From the NCBI RefSeq assembly GCF_014196915.1, contig NZ_JACIEP010000001.1:1-64000 (forward strand): DNA of 64,000 nucleotides. Direction: 5' to 3'. The notes below the pieces were generated by a model that was not told the DNA's origin, made no database searches, and worked only from the letters and a program-made list of their open reading frames with translations. Both the position numbers and the translations under genes were made by a program. Shown piece by piece: positions 54,301 through 63,506 of the stretch; positions within the stretch are counted from its first letter, which is position 1; each line of letters starts with the position of its first letter. Source of the DNA: Dysgonomonas hofstadii (GTDB lineage Bacteria > Bacteroidota > Bacteroidia > Bacteroidales > Dysgonomonadaceae).

Positions 54301-54779
54301 CTGTGAAATGGAAAAACGTAGATGTGTCTGTATATTTTCAGGGAAATGGCAATGTCACCAAATTTATAGGTGGAGCGCCAATATTCGGACAAGAAGGAAA
54401 TATTCTTTATGTAGGACAAATCTATGCTGATGTTGCAGACAACAGATGGAGCCTGAAAAATCCTGATCCGAATGCAAAATATCCGCGCATGTCGATGACC
54501 TGGAATACGAATAACAATCAGAATTCGACCTTCTACCAGAGAGATATGAGTTTTATCCGTTTAAAAAATGCGGAAGTAGGTTATACAATACCGCAATTTC
54601 TCTCCAAAAAGCTTGGATTATCGTCTGTCAGAATATATGCACAAGGCGTAAATTTATTCACCTTCAGCAAATTTAAGTTATGGGATCCGGAGATACAGGA
54701 TATATACCTGTACCTCCAGTATGGAAATAGTTATCCCCAAATGCGCACCATTAATTTCGGAATAAATATCAGTATATAA
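51375..54779 (+). CDS. SusC/RagA TonB-dependent receptor of PUL 2 with STN domain
   Basis: 1134 residues. Signal region (about 20-45), STN domain (RMTIKAYDKTIKEIFSLIEK, about 50-125), CarboxypepD_reg-like (KGKVIDETGTTLPGVAVAVV), TonB box and plug EEVTVVAFGSQRKESVIGAI, the signature FSILKDATATAVYGVRGANG, and a barrel ending in FGINISI. It imports oligosaccharides and signals through STN to FecR. SusD follows 5 bases later. The STN domain makes regulation by the adjacent ECF/FecR pair likely. Confidence 0.95.
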   Translation: MKNPFNSAGLVYKLILKGKYLLIIQFVLSISSFSASLSAGEFSYAQNKRMTIKAYDKTIKEIFSLIEKSSDFLFIYSENLPGLNKKISLYAENESIEKILDKLFKNTNLTYEIDDRQIIINESKKKDIPASKKAPVTLKGKTVKGKVIDETGTTLPGVAVAVVGSTRGVYTNTDGTFEIEIDNSDKLKFSLLSYKTQTISIKDTNSELLIEMIPEAGELEEVTVVAFGSQRKESVIGAISSVSPEFLQSPGGRLSNNLAGQIAGIVSVQISGEPGMGANFWIRGISTFSLYDKPLVLVDGIERSLDLIDPEDIESFSILKDATATAVYGVRGANGIILVTTKKGRNGKFRINVNTEYGFLSPIRMPKLANAGQWIDYYNDINYDSSGRIVFTDEMKQKYLNGSDPDLYPNVDWMDEIYKDVTTSQKVSLNITGGSERVRYYVAGSYYNENGIFNAKVGKEYNPSLKFSRYNFRANIDINVTPTTVVNLNLSNQYETKNRPGNDRIWNHTLFTTPISIPTIYSDGTLAQSLMSSNPWNILNVSGYSHDFWNYAQSLAGVTQDFSNIITKGLTANVKFAWDAYNSATLDRRKYPTTYYALGRDDNGNLIFHQNNEGNDYVELVRSNRGSRSINLEASLTYDNAFGNHRVGGLFLFNMREYTDNFPDNYIASFPNRNQGIAFRGTYSYRDAYFVEGNFGYNGSENFAPGRKFGFFPSIAIGYLISNENYFEKIKPVVSLLKLKGSYGQIGNDKIGGDRRFAFNTEMNWLGGYLDGGYLFGSSGQNNIGGVTTRYIGNSEVSWETAKKANFGIEIEFFDKLKIYTDFFHEKREGIFIEQQKIPSIVGQSAVEYVNLGKMKNQGIDGSLEYIQKWKDLSIHGRANFIFNRNKKLYDDTPTPIWPYRSSAGFSQNQQTGLVALGLFESEEDIQNSPRQDFGPVRPGDIKFKDINGDGVVDVNDQIAIGYTDVPEISYGFGVSVKWKNVDVSVYFQGNGNVTKFIGGAPIFGQEGNILYVGQIYADVADNRWSLKNPDPNAKYPRMSMTWNTNNNQNSTFYQRDMSFIRLKNAEVGYTIPQFLSKKLGLSSVRIYAQGVNLFTFSKFKLWDPEIQDIYLYLQYGNSYPQMRTINFGINISI

Positions 54780-54784
54780 CGGCT

Positions 54785-56620
54785 ATGAAAAAGTTGATAA
54801 AATACATATATATATTGCAGATAATATTATTATCGTCTTCCTGCGAAAATTATCTGAATGTCGAACTTAACGACCAGGTATCCTTCGATGGGATCTTTGC
54901 CAAAAGAAAAACCACAGAAGAATATTTGGGTCATGTATATTCCTTCATCCCTAACGAATACGATCCTCTGGGCACAGAAGGAAGTGTTGTTCCCAGAAGC
55001 GATGAAGCTTCTTTTTCATGGAAATCCATCGCCTATCTCAACTATAATAACGGTTCATGGGGGCCGTCAAGTGGTTACTATGTCAACTGGGTTTACTGTT
55101 ATCAGGGAATCAATCAGGCGACAATCTTTATTGAAAATGTCCACAAATGCCTGGAAGTAACTCAGGATGTAAGAGATATAATGCAGGCAGAAGCCCGTTT
55201 TATCAGAGCATATATGTACTTTGTGTTGTTTCGCAAATACGGGCCTGTTTACGTTTGGGGAGACAGGATGCCCGATAAATCTATCGGTCCGGCAAGTGTT
55301 GACCGGCATCCCCTCGAAGTGAATGCAGATTTTATCCTGTCCGAATATGATAAAGCAATAAAAACATTACCCTTAACCATCGATTCTGATCTATGGTTCG
55401 GGCGCATTACCAAAGGAGCGGCTATGGCTGCTAAATCGAGACTGACATTATATCTTGCGCGACCTCTGTTCAATGGATGCGATCTGTATAAAGGAATGAA
55501 AAATAAGAACGGAGAATTTCTGTTTCCTCAGAATGAAGATCCTGATAAATGGGAAGTTGCGGCAAAAGCGGCAAAAGATATAATTGATCTGAACCAATAC
55601 TCACTATATGAAAATACATCTGAATCTGACCCCTTCAAGAATGCAATCAATTCTTATATGGGGGTTATTTTCCAAAAATGGAATAGTGAGATCATATGGG
55701 GGCGCTATCATAACGACGGAAAAACTTACAATGTCAGAACCGCACCTCCCCGTGTGGTGAGTGAGGGATACGGAGGTTTCTGTCCTTCCATAAAGCTGGT
55801 CGATACATATCCGATGGCTGCATCCGGCAGATACCCTGTTACAGGTTATGATACCAATGGGAAACCTGTCATAGATCCGAAATCGGGGTATATAGAAGAT
55901 GGCTTTGTATATCCCTGGACCCATCCCATAGATTCCTATACTGCCATAAAAGCTCATAATAGTTGTATTGGGCGCGATGCCCGTTTCTATGCGTCAGTTT
56001 TAGCGAATGGTATGTACTGGATAAACAGGTATAAAGGAGATAAGCTGGTAACATTTTATACAGGAGGCACTTCTACTTACGATGAAACACGAGATTGTGT
56101 GAAAGTCGGCTATCTATGGCGGCGTATGAGCGATCCGGCAAATAATATAGAAGAAGCCCAATGGGGAGAATTCTGCTGGCCGATGTATCGTCTGGCCGAA
56201 ATATATCTGAATTATGCAGAAGCTTGTAATGAGAAGCCTCAACGGAATGAAGATGAAGCTCTAAAATATTTCAATAAAGTAAGAAACAGGAGCGGATTGA
56301 ATAACATTGAGGAAGCATATCCTGAAGTGATAGGAAACAAAATTCTCTTAAGAGACTTACTTCGGAAAGAAAGAATGGTAGAATTGGCTTTCGAGAATCA
56401 CCGCTATTATGATATTCGCACATGGATGATTGCCGGAGAAGAATCCAATGGGATAGTCTATGCCCGCAATTTATTAGCGACGAATTACGAAGACTCCTGG
56501 GTAAGAACGGATAAGATATTCAAAGAGAAAATGGTATTCGAGCCTAAACATTATCTGTTCCCTATTCATCAGGATCAATTGGCCGAAATGGTGAATCTAA
56601 CTCAAAACTACGGATGGTAA
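54785..56620 (+). CDS. SusD/RagB glycan-binding lipoprotein of PUL 2
   Basis: 611 residues. Lipobox SSSC (Cys about 20). RagB helices (DIMQAEARFIRAYMYFVLF, GAAMAAKSRLTLYLARPLFN), C-terminal RagB block (RLAEIYLNYAEACNEK and RKERMVELAFENHRYYDIR). Acts as the surface lid over SusC. Its last codons overlap the next gene by 7 bases, so the DUF1735 gene is coupled. Confidence 0.95.
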   Translation: MKKLIKYIYILQIILLSSSCENYLNVELNDQVSFDGIFAKRKTTEEYLGHVYSFIPNEYDPLGTEGSVVPRSDEASFSWKSIAYLNYNNGSWGPSSGYYVNWVYCYQGINQATIFIENVHKCLEVTQDVRDIMQAEARFIRAYMYFVLFRKYGPVYVWGDRMPDKSIGPASVDRHPLEVNADFILSEYDKAIKTLPLTIDSDLWFGRITKGAAMAAKSRLTLYLARPLFNGCDLYKGMKNKNGEFLFPQNEDPDKWEVAAKAAKDIIDLNQYSLYENTSESDPFKNAINSYMGVIFQKWNSEIIWGRYHNDGKTYNVRTAPPRVVSEGYGGFCPSIKLVDTYPMAASGRYPVTGYDTNGKPVIDPKSGYIEDGFVYPWTHPIDSYTAIKAHNSCIGRDARFYASVLANGMYWINRYKGDKLVTFYTGGTSTYDETRDCVKVGYLWRRMSDPANNIEEAQWGEFCWPMYRLAEIYLNYAEACNEKPQRNEDEALKYFNKVRNRSGLNNIEEAYPEVIGNKILLRDLLRKERMVELAFENHRYYDIRTWMIAGEESNGIVYARNLLATNYEDSWVRTDKIFKEKMVFEPKHYLFPIHQDQLAEMVNLTQNYGW

Positions 56621-57993
56621 AACGATTAAAATACGTCATTCTGAAAATCTGCTTCATCTTTGGTGTTATGGGCTTCATATATTCCTGTGCCGAAGATTCA
56701 AGGTTGCATAATATGGTAGATGATTCCGTTTATCTAAAGGATTCTCAATTAAATATCATTTCAGTATTCAACTGGGGTGATTTCAATTATAAACTTGTTG
56801 TTGTAAAAAGCGGAATTGGTCAACGAAGCGCAAGTGTAGAGTTAAAAGTAAACGAAGCTTTACTCTCAAAATATAACACAGAGAATAATAAAAATTATAA
56901 AGCACTTCCTTCTGATTATTATGAAATAAAAAATTCAAAAGTAGTCTTTTCTAAAGACGATTATCTTGATAATTTCGAAATAATTATCAATTCCTATAAA
57001 TTAAGGGAATTATTGGAAACAACAGGGCAACAGTATGCAATCCCTTGCGAAATAGTTCTTTCCAATACATCCATCCAGCCGGCATTCGAAAAAGGTCTGT
57101 ATTCTATAGTCGTACCCGAGATAAAAGAACCATATATTCAGTTTGATAAAACCGGACTGGTACAGCCTGTGATAAATATGAATCCTGCGTCAGAAAATAT
57201 TGTATCTAATAATTCTCTGGTAAAAATAAATTACTTCAACTCATTCGGGGATATCAGGTTCACTATCGATATAGACCCTCAGGCACTTGAAGATTACAAT
57301 GCTTCGGTAAGTGAGGATCAACAGATAAAAGACCCAGTCATACACCAGGATGCAGTCAGATTTCAAAAAGACAGCTGGCTTATTTCCAATAAGAATAATG
57401 AAACATACGCATTCTTCGATATACTGAAAGAAGCATTTTTTAAAGATGGAGAATACCTGTTTGGCAATTATATTTTACCTCTGAAATTAACAACGGTAAA
57501 CATGTTCAATATAAATCCGGCTCAACGGACACAACTTTATCAGGTATCCTTCCTCCCTCAGAACCTTGACCGGTCTCTATGGGAGGTAATAGAAGTATCC
57601 AGTGAAGAAATAACCGACGGGGGAGGTAAAAATTCCATTCTTGACGGTAAGCCGGAAACGTATTGGCACAATAGATGGAGAAATAATGAAGCTCCACTAC
57701 CTCACTATCTTATTATAGATATGAAGAAAGAATATCAGATTCTTGGATTTGAGATAATAAGACGTTTGGATTACCCTGATACCAAAGTAGTTAAACTGGA
57801 GTTAAGTCTGGACGATAAAACATATAACGAAGTTGGACAGATGGATTTCGGCCCCTCTGATCTAAATACAGAAACGACAATGTCTATATCTGTTACCCCG
57901 GTAAGGGCTCGGTATATAAAATGTATTATTACCGAGAGCAACCGGCCCCCGAGTGCCAGCATCGCAGAATTAAATGTAAAAGGATTAGAATAA
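56614..57993 (+). CDS. DUF1735 lipoprotein with C-terminal F5/8 type C domain
   Basis: 459 residues. Lipoprotein signal with lipobox IYSC (about Cys 25). The N-terminal half carries a DUF1735-like domain (VVVKSGIGQRSASVELKVNE, then NKNYKALPSDYY), followed by a DUF4361-like middle part (about 170-310). The last 140 residues form an F5/8-C domain (DGKPETYWHNRWRN, ARYIKCIITESNRPPSAS). Such proteins replace SusE/F as surface glycan binders. The start overlaps susD by 7 bases. Confidence 0.85.
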   Translation: MVKRLKYVILKICFIFGVMGFIYSCAEDSRLHNMVDDSVYLKDSQLNIISVFNWGDFNYKLVVVKSGIGQRSASVELKVNEALLSKYNTENNKNYKALPSDYYEIKNSKVVFSKDDYLDNFEIIINSYKLRELLETTGQQYAIPCEIVLSNTSIQPAFEKGLYSIVVPEIKEPYIQFDKTGLVQPVINMNPASENIVSNNSLVKINYFNSFGDIRFTIDIDPQALEDYNASVSEDQQIKDPVIHQDAVRFQKDSWLISNKNNETYAFFDILKEAFFKDGEYLFGNYILPLKLTTVNMFNINPAQRTQLYQVSFLPQNLDRSLWEVIEVSSEEITDGGGKNSILDGKPETYWHNRWRNNEAPLPHYLIIDMKKEYQILGFEIIRRLDYPDTKVVKLELSLDDKTYNEVGQMDFGPSDLNTETTMSISVTPVRARYIKCIITESNRPPSASIAELNVKGLE

Positions 57994-58109
57994 ATGCCTG
58001 TAGGATGAGTATATATTTATATTGATCAGAATCTTCAGTCAGCATTCTTTTAACAGAGAAAGGTCTTTCTTATTCGCAAAATTGAAAACCTAGAAATGTA
58101 AAGAATGAA

Positions 58110-60272
58110 ATGAAAAAAAAGTGTTTATTGTTAGTACTGACTCTGATACCAGTACTAATGTTTTCGAATCCGGTTTTGGGTTTATTGGAGCGCATTGATA
58201 AAGGTGCCTCTAAGAAATTTAAGATCGAAGTAACCGAATCTGCTGATAATAAAGATTATTTCGAACTTGACCAGACCGGAGACAAGGTCGTGGTCAGGGG
58301 TAATAACTACATCAGTATTGCCACAGGGATCAACTGGTACCTTAAATATTATGCCAATATCCATCTGTCGTGGAATGGTATGACCGTTAAGCTCCCCAAG
58401 AAACTTCCTGTAGTGAACAGAAAAGAACACAGGGAAACGGATCACCATATCCGTTACTATCTCAATTACTGTACCTTTTCTTACTCGATGTCTTTTTGGG
58501 ACTGGGAACGATGGCAGAAGGAGATAGACTGGATGGCATTGCATGGAATCAATCTACCCTTATCCATAACGGGAACAGAAGCCGTATGGGTAAACGTTCT
58601 CGATAAACTGGGATATACAAAAGATGAAATTAATAAGTTCATTGCAGGATCGGGATTCCTCGCATGGTGGCAGATGAATAATCTCGAAGGATGGGGTGGC
58701 CCTAACACTGATCAGTGGTATGCGCAACAGGTAGAACTCCAGAAAAAGATAATAAAGAGATATAAAGAATACGGCATGGAGCCTGTGTATCCCGGTTATG
58801 CTGGGATGCTACCAAGCAATGCAAAGGAGAAACTTGGACTTAATGTGTCTGATCCGGGATATTGGGGCGAATTCAAACGACCGTCTTTCCTGCAACCTAC
58901 CGATCCTCGTTTTGCCGAAATAGCTGAACTCTACTACACTGAACTGGAGAAGTTATTCGGAAAAGCCCAATATTATGCGATAGATCCTTTCCATGAAGGA
59001 GGAAGTATAGAAGGTGTGGATCTGGATTTAGCAGGTAAATCCATTATGAACGCCATGAAGAAAGCTAGTCCCAATGCCGTATGGGTTGCACAGGCATGGC
59101 AGGCTAACCCGCGTCCTGCAATGGTCAATAATCTGAATAAAGGCGATCTGCTCGTCCTCGATCTGTATAGTGATTGTCGACCAATGTGGGGGCCTGAATG
59201 GTCTACATGGTACCGTTCACAAGGATATGGCAAGCACGAATGGATATATTGTATGCTTCTCAACTTTGGTGGACGTACGGGCCTTTATGGGAAAATGCAA
59301 CCTGTAATAGATGGATATTACGATGCACAGTTGCATAGGAGTGGCAATACGCTGAAAGGCATAGGTGCTACAATGGAAGCCATAGAAAATAATCCTGTCA
59401 TGTTCGAACTGCTATTCGAATTACCCTGGCGAGAAGATCGGTTTACTAAAGAATCGTGGCTGGCGGATTACACCAAAGCACGTTACGGAAAATCGAACCA
59501 ATATATAAATAATGCATGGAACATACTTAGCAACACTGTTTATAACTTCCCTATAGAATCTGTACAGGAAGGTACTACCGAAAGCGTATTCGCGGCCTGT
59601 CCTAAACTGGATATTACTAATGTATCCTGTTGTTCGTCGACACAACCTATCTATAATACAGATTCTGTACGAATAGCTGCCGCACAAATGTTGAAAACAG
59701 CAGATCAGTACAAAGGGAATAATAATTTCGAGTATGATCTTATCGATATAGTTCGTCAAACAATAGCCAACAGAGCATATTACCTGCAAAAAGATGTAAC
59801 AGTGGCGTACAAAGAAGGTAACAAAAAGAATTTTATCCGATTGAAAAACGAGTTTCTCACACTGATGCTTGTTCAGGACAGCTTGCTGGAAACACGCTCC
59901 GAATTTATGGTTGGCGCATGGGTAAACCAGGCTAAGAAAATAGCGAAAACAGATGCTGAACGAAAACTATATGAATGGAATGCCCGTACCCAGATCACTG
60001 TATGGGGATCGCGCATTAGTGCTGAAAGCGGACTGAATGATTATGCATACAAAGAATGGTCGGGTATCCTTCGTGATTATTACTATACACGCTGGGATGC
60101 ATTCTTCAACTATCTGGAAGAGAAACTGGATGGGAAGAATCCGAAAGAAATAGATTTCTATCTGATCTCTGAACAATGGACAAATAATAACAATCCATAT
60201 CCGGATTCTCCTCAGGCCGATCCTATAGAGCGGGCGAAAGATTTGTACTATCGTTATGTGCACAACAAATAA
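58110..60272 (+). CDS. Alpha-N-acetylglucosaminidase (GH89, NAGLU family)
   Basis: 720 residues with a signal peptide (about 1-23). Homologous by pattern to human NAGLU: MALHGINLPLSITGTEAVW, AIDPFHEGGS (catalytic acid/base Glu), and FELLFELPWRED (nucleophile Glu). The N-terminal domain (about 30-120), (beta/alpha)8 barrel and C-terminal helical domain are complete. It releases terminal alpha-1,4-GlcNAc, found in gastric-type mucin caps and heparan-type chains. This suggests PUL 2 targets mucin. The next gene follows after 5 bases. Confidence 0.95.
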   Translation: MKKKCLLLVLTLIPVLMFSNPVLGLLERIDKGASKKFKIEVTESADNKDYFELDQTGDKVVVRGNNYISIATGINWYLKYYANIHLSWNGMTVKLPKKLPVVNRKEHRETDHHIRYYLNYCTFSYSMSFWDWERWQKEIDWMALHGINLPLSITGTEAVWVNVLDKLGYTKDEINKFIAGSGFLAWWQMNNLEGWGGPNTDQWYAQQVELQKKIIKRYKEYGMEPVYPGYAGMLPSNAKEKLGLNVSDPGYWGEFKRPSFLQPTDPRFAEIAELYYTELEKLFGKAQYYAIDPFHEGGSIEGVDLDLAGKSIMNAMKKASPNAVWVAQAWQANPRPAMVNNLNKGDLLVLDLYSDCRPMWGPEWSTWYRSQGYGKHEWIYCMLLNFGGRTGLYGKMQPVIDGYYDAQLHRSGNTLKGIGATMEAIENNPVMFELLFELPWREDRFTKESWLADYTKARYGKSNQYINNAWNILSNTVYNFPIESVQEGTTESVFAACPKLDITNVSCCSSTQPIYNTDSVRIAAAQMLKTADQYKGNNNFEYDLIDIVRQTIANRAYYLQKDVTVAYKEGNKKNFIRLKNEFLTLMLVQDSLLETRSEFMVGAWVNQAKKIAKTDAERKLYEWNARTQITVWGSRISAESGLNDYAYKEWSGILRDYYYTRWDAFFNYLEEKLDGKNPKEIDFYLISEQWTNNNNPYPDSPQADPIERAKDLYYRYVHNK

Positions 60273-60277
60273 ACATT

Positions 60278-62032
60278 ATGAAGAAATTTTTAAGTTTTCT
60301 ACTACTATTAAGTATAATTCTGACATCTTGCGAAAAGCCCCGTCCGGCTTTGAATTGTGAAACATATATTGAAGCTACCGATCCCGATACAACAGATTAC
60401 AGTGCCGAGTGGAGCAAAGTAAACGGCCTGAACATTTCTTTTGGCAGTATCAACAAAAGGTATCCCAAAGCACAGGTACCTGATGTTCCGCAATCGCAGG
60501 TATGGAAAGGAAGCGGTTGGAAAGGCGAGCGCATTGCTGCTATGTTGGTACTGTGGACAGATGAAAATGTGGAACAGGTTGAATGTGAATTCTCTGATTT
60601 CAAAAATGAGAATGGCTCCGTATTAAAATCTTCCACCGCTAATGCGCAATTTATAAAATATGTCATTACAGATTCGTATGGAGATGGATGTGCCCCTCGC
60701 GAACATTTACGGCCGTCATTAGTCGCAGATGCGCTCGACACTGTCAAATGTTTCAATATCGAAGCGAGAACTACTCGTCCTGTGTGGCTTAGTTTCGATA
60801 TACCTGACGATGCCAAGACCGGGACTTATACAGGTACAGTCAATGTTTATGCCCGTGATAAAAAGACAACAAAATTGAACGTTTTCATTGATGTATTACC
60901 TCATACCCTCCCAAAACCTGAAAGTTGGAAATTCCATCTGGATTTATGGCAGCATCCTTCTGCTATCGCCCGTATACATAATGTTCCGGCCTGGTCGGAG
61001 GAACATTGGAAACTAATGGAAAAACCTATGAGTATGTTGGCTAGCACAGGACAAAAGGTTATTACCACAACATTGAATAAAGATCCGTGGAATGTGCAGA
61101 CATTCGATGCGTATGCAGACATGATTCTCTGGACGAAAAAGAAAGATAGTTCATGGGAATACAATTATGCTATATTCGACCGCTGGGTAGAGATGATGAT
61201 GGAACTGGGTGTGAAAGATATGATCAACTGTTATTCGATGGCTCCGTGGAACAATGAACTTCATTATTTTGATGAGATCCAAAACAAGAAAATCACAGTA
61301 AACCCTGTTCCCGGCTCAAAAGAATTTAAAGAAGTATGGTCTCCGTTCCTTAAAGATTTCTGTAAACACCTGAAAGAAAAAGGTTGGTTGGATATCACAA
61401 ATATAGCCATGGACGAACGTTCACCGGAAATTATGAAAGCTACGATGGGATTATTGAAAGAAGCTGCGCCAGAACTGGGCGTTGCTTTGGCCGATAATCA
61501 CAAAAGCTATAAACAATATCCCTACCTGAAAGACATTTGTGTAGAATACGGAGCAACTTTTGAAGCTGCAGATCTGCAATACCGTAAACAAAACGGGCTG
61601 ATCAGTACCTATTATGTTTATTGCGGTACAAAATTTCCTAATGTGTTTACATTCTCCGATCCGGCCGAAGCGGTGTATATATCATGGTTCTCGATAGCCA
61701 ATGACTATGATGGGTTCTTACGTTGGGCTTATAATTCGTGGCCGGAAAACCCGTTGCTGGATTCCCGCTACAAAACCTGGTCTGCAGGCGATACTTACAT
61801 CATATATCCGGGAGGACGTAGTTCTATCCGTTTCGAACGCTTGAAAGAAGGTATACAGGATGCGGAAAAAATCCGGATATTAAGAGATAAGTTCGAAGAT
61901 GAAGGTAATTCTGAAAAACTGGATTTATTAAATAATGAACTTTCTAAATTCAAGATTATCGGAGAACCAGCCGAACCTTGTACGCAAATGGTGGATAATG
62001 CCAAAAAGATGCTCGAAAAACTGAGCAGATAA
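60278..62032 (+). CDS. GH123-like beta-N-acetylgalactosaminidase
   Basis: 584 residues. Lipoprotein signal (lipobox LTSC, Cys about 18). An N-terminal beta domain (about 30-210) precedes a TIM barrel in which NIAMDERSPE holds the Asp379-Glu380 pair, the stabilising Asp and acid/base Glu of GH123 enzymes using substrate-assisted catalysis. The C-terminal DUF4091-type region (FLRWAYNSWPENPLLDSR, GDTYIIYPGG) is typical. Substrate is terminal beta-GalNAc, as in glycosphingolipids and some mucin chains. Immediately follows GH89, as one operon. Confidence 0.88.
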   Translation: MKKFLSFLLLLSIILTSCEKPRPALNCETYIEATDPDTTDYSAEWSKVNGLNISFGSINKRYPKAQVPDVPQSQVWKGSGWKGERIAAMLVLWTDENVEQVECEFSDFKNENGSVLKSSTANAQFIKYVITDSYGDGCAPREHLRPSLVADALDTVKCFNIEARTTRPVWLSFDIPDDAKTGTYTGTVNVYARDKKTTKLNVFIDVLPHTLPKPESWKFHLDLWQHPSAIARIHNVPAWSEEHWKLMEKPMSMLASTGQKVITTTLNKDPWNVQTFDAYADMILWTKKKDSSWEYNYAIFDRWVEMMMELGVKDMINCYSMAPWNNELHYFDEIQNKKITVNPVPGSKEFKEVWSPFLKDFCKHLKEKGWLDITNIAMDERSPEIMKATMGLLKEAAPELGVALADNHKSYKQYPYLKDICVEYGATFEAADLQYRKQNGLISTYYVYCGTKFPNVFTFSDPAEAVYISWFSIANDYDGFLRWAYNSWPENPLLDSRYKTWSAGDTYIIYPGGRSSIRFERLKEGIQDAEKIRILRDKFEDEGNSEKLDLLNNELSKFKIIGEPAEPCTQMVDNAKKMLEKLSR

Positions 62033-62075
62033 AAGAATAACTGACAATTTTACATAATCTGAAAAACAAACAAAA

Positions 62076-63500
62076 ATGAGTATCAATCGTCGTAATTTCC
62101 TGAAAGGATCATTATTTGGAACCGGAGCCGCTTTATCTGCTTTTGCCGGAGCCACTTCTTACGAAGATGTGGAGAGGTCAATCAAAAACGGCTTGCAACA
62201 CGGGTCGTCAAAGAAACCGCTTTTCAACATGTGCGGTTATGCCGCACCTAAAATTCCTGTCGTAAGAATCGGTTATATCGGTCTGGGTTCGAGAGGTAGC
62301 TGGGCTGTGAACAGGATGCTGAATATAAAAGATATTGAAGTCACAGCTTTATGTGATGTAAACGAAAACGCTGTAAAAAAGAGTCAGCAAACATTAAGCA
62401 ATTTCAAGAAACAACCTGCAAAAGAGTATTTCGGAGATGAATATGCATGGAAAAAATTGTGCGAGCAGGAAGATATAGACCTCATATATATAGTCACACC
62501 GTGGAAATGGCATGTACCAATGGCTTTATACGCTATGGAATGCGGAAAGCATGTAGCTGTAGAAGTTCCTGCCGCAACTACAATGGAAGATTGCTGGAAA
62601 CTGGTAGAAGCCTCGGAGCGAACAAAGAAGCACTGTATGCAACTCGAAAACTGCTGTTACGACTTCTTCGAAATCCTGACGATCAATATGGTACAAAAAG
62701 GACTTTTCGGAGAAGTAATGCACGGGGAGGGCGCATATATTCACGATTTGCTGGGAAGTCTGTTCGGAGAACCTGATTATCCGGGTTGGAGATGGGATGA
62801 AAACCACAAGAGTGGAAATCCATATCCAACCCACGGACTGGGACCTATCTGCTGGGCAATGAATATCAACCGGGGAGACAAGATGGAATATCTCACATCT
62901 ATGTCAACAAACGATTTTATGATGCAGGCCTTTGCACAAGAGCAGGCTCAAAAACATGATTATTACAAACCGATGGCCAAGATGAAATATCGCGGAAATA
63001 TGAATACCTCTGTCATCCGTACTAATAAAGGCAAAACTATAATGCTCCAGCATGATGTCACCAGTCCGCGTCCATATAGCCGAATTCATGTATTGAGTGG
63101 AACGAAGGCTTTTGCGCAGAAATATCCTGAATCTGGTAAAATAGCATTCGGGCACGAATTTATAGGTAGCGATAAAATGAAGGAGCTGGAAGAACAATAC
63201 ACGCCCGAAGTGGTCAAACATATCTCTGATATAGCGAAAGTTATTGGCGGGCACGGAGGCATGGATTTTATTATGGACTGGCGTATGATCGATTGCCTGC
63301 GCAATGGCCTTCCTCTCGACATGGATGTGTATGATGCTGCTTTATGGTCTTGTATTACTCCGTTAAGTATCCGTTCTGCTGCTAACCGCTCCAATTCGGT
63401 CGATGTGCCCGATTTCACAAGGGGAGCATGGAAAAATAATCTTCCTGTCGATCTGACTCTCAGAGGTGGAGGGGATACAGGTATAATCAAAAAAATATAA
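62076..63500 (+). CDS. GH109 NAD-dependent alpha-N-acetylgalactosaminidase (PUL 2, Tat-exported)
   Basis: 474 residues. The N-terminus MSINRRNFLKGSLFGTGAAL is a twin-arginine signal (RRNFLK), fitting export of a protein folded around NAD. RIGYIGLGSRGSWAVNRM is the Rossmann motif. EVPAATT, NCCYDFF and [11 protein letters not shown] are GH109 blocks. Enzymes of this family remove alpha-GalNAc, for example from blood-group A antigen. Paralogue of the gene at 45743 with a different export signal and a shorter loop after HDLLGSL. Same operon as GH89 and GH123. Confidence 0.93.
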   Translation: MSINRRNFLKGSLFGTGAALSAFAGATSYEDVERSIKNGLQHGSSKKPLFNMCGYAAPKIPVVRIGYIGLGSRGSWAVNRMLNIKDIEVTALCDVNENAVKKSQQTLSNFKKQPAKEYFGDEYAWKKLCEQEDIDLIYIVTPWKWHVPMALYAMECGKHVAVEVPAATTMEDCWKLVEASERTKKHCMQLENCCYDFFEILTINMVQKGLFGEVMHGEGAYIHDLLGSLFGEPDYPGWRWDENHKSGNPYPTHGLGPICWAMNINRGDKMEYLTSMSTNDFMMQAFAQEQAQKHDYYKPMAKMKYRGNMNTSVIRTNKGKTIMLQHDVTSPRPYSRIHVLSGTKAFAQKYPESGKIAFGHEFIGSDKMKELEEQYTPEVVKHISDIAKVIGGHGGMDFIMDWRMIDCLRNGLPLDMDVYDAALWSCITPLSIRSAANRSNSVDVPDFTRGAWKNNLPVDLTLRGGGDTGIIKKI

Positions 63501-63506
63501 TATATA

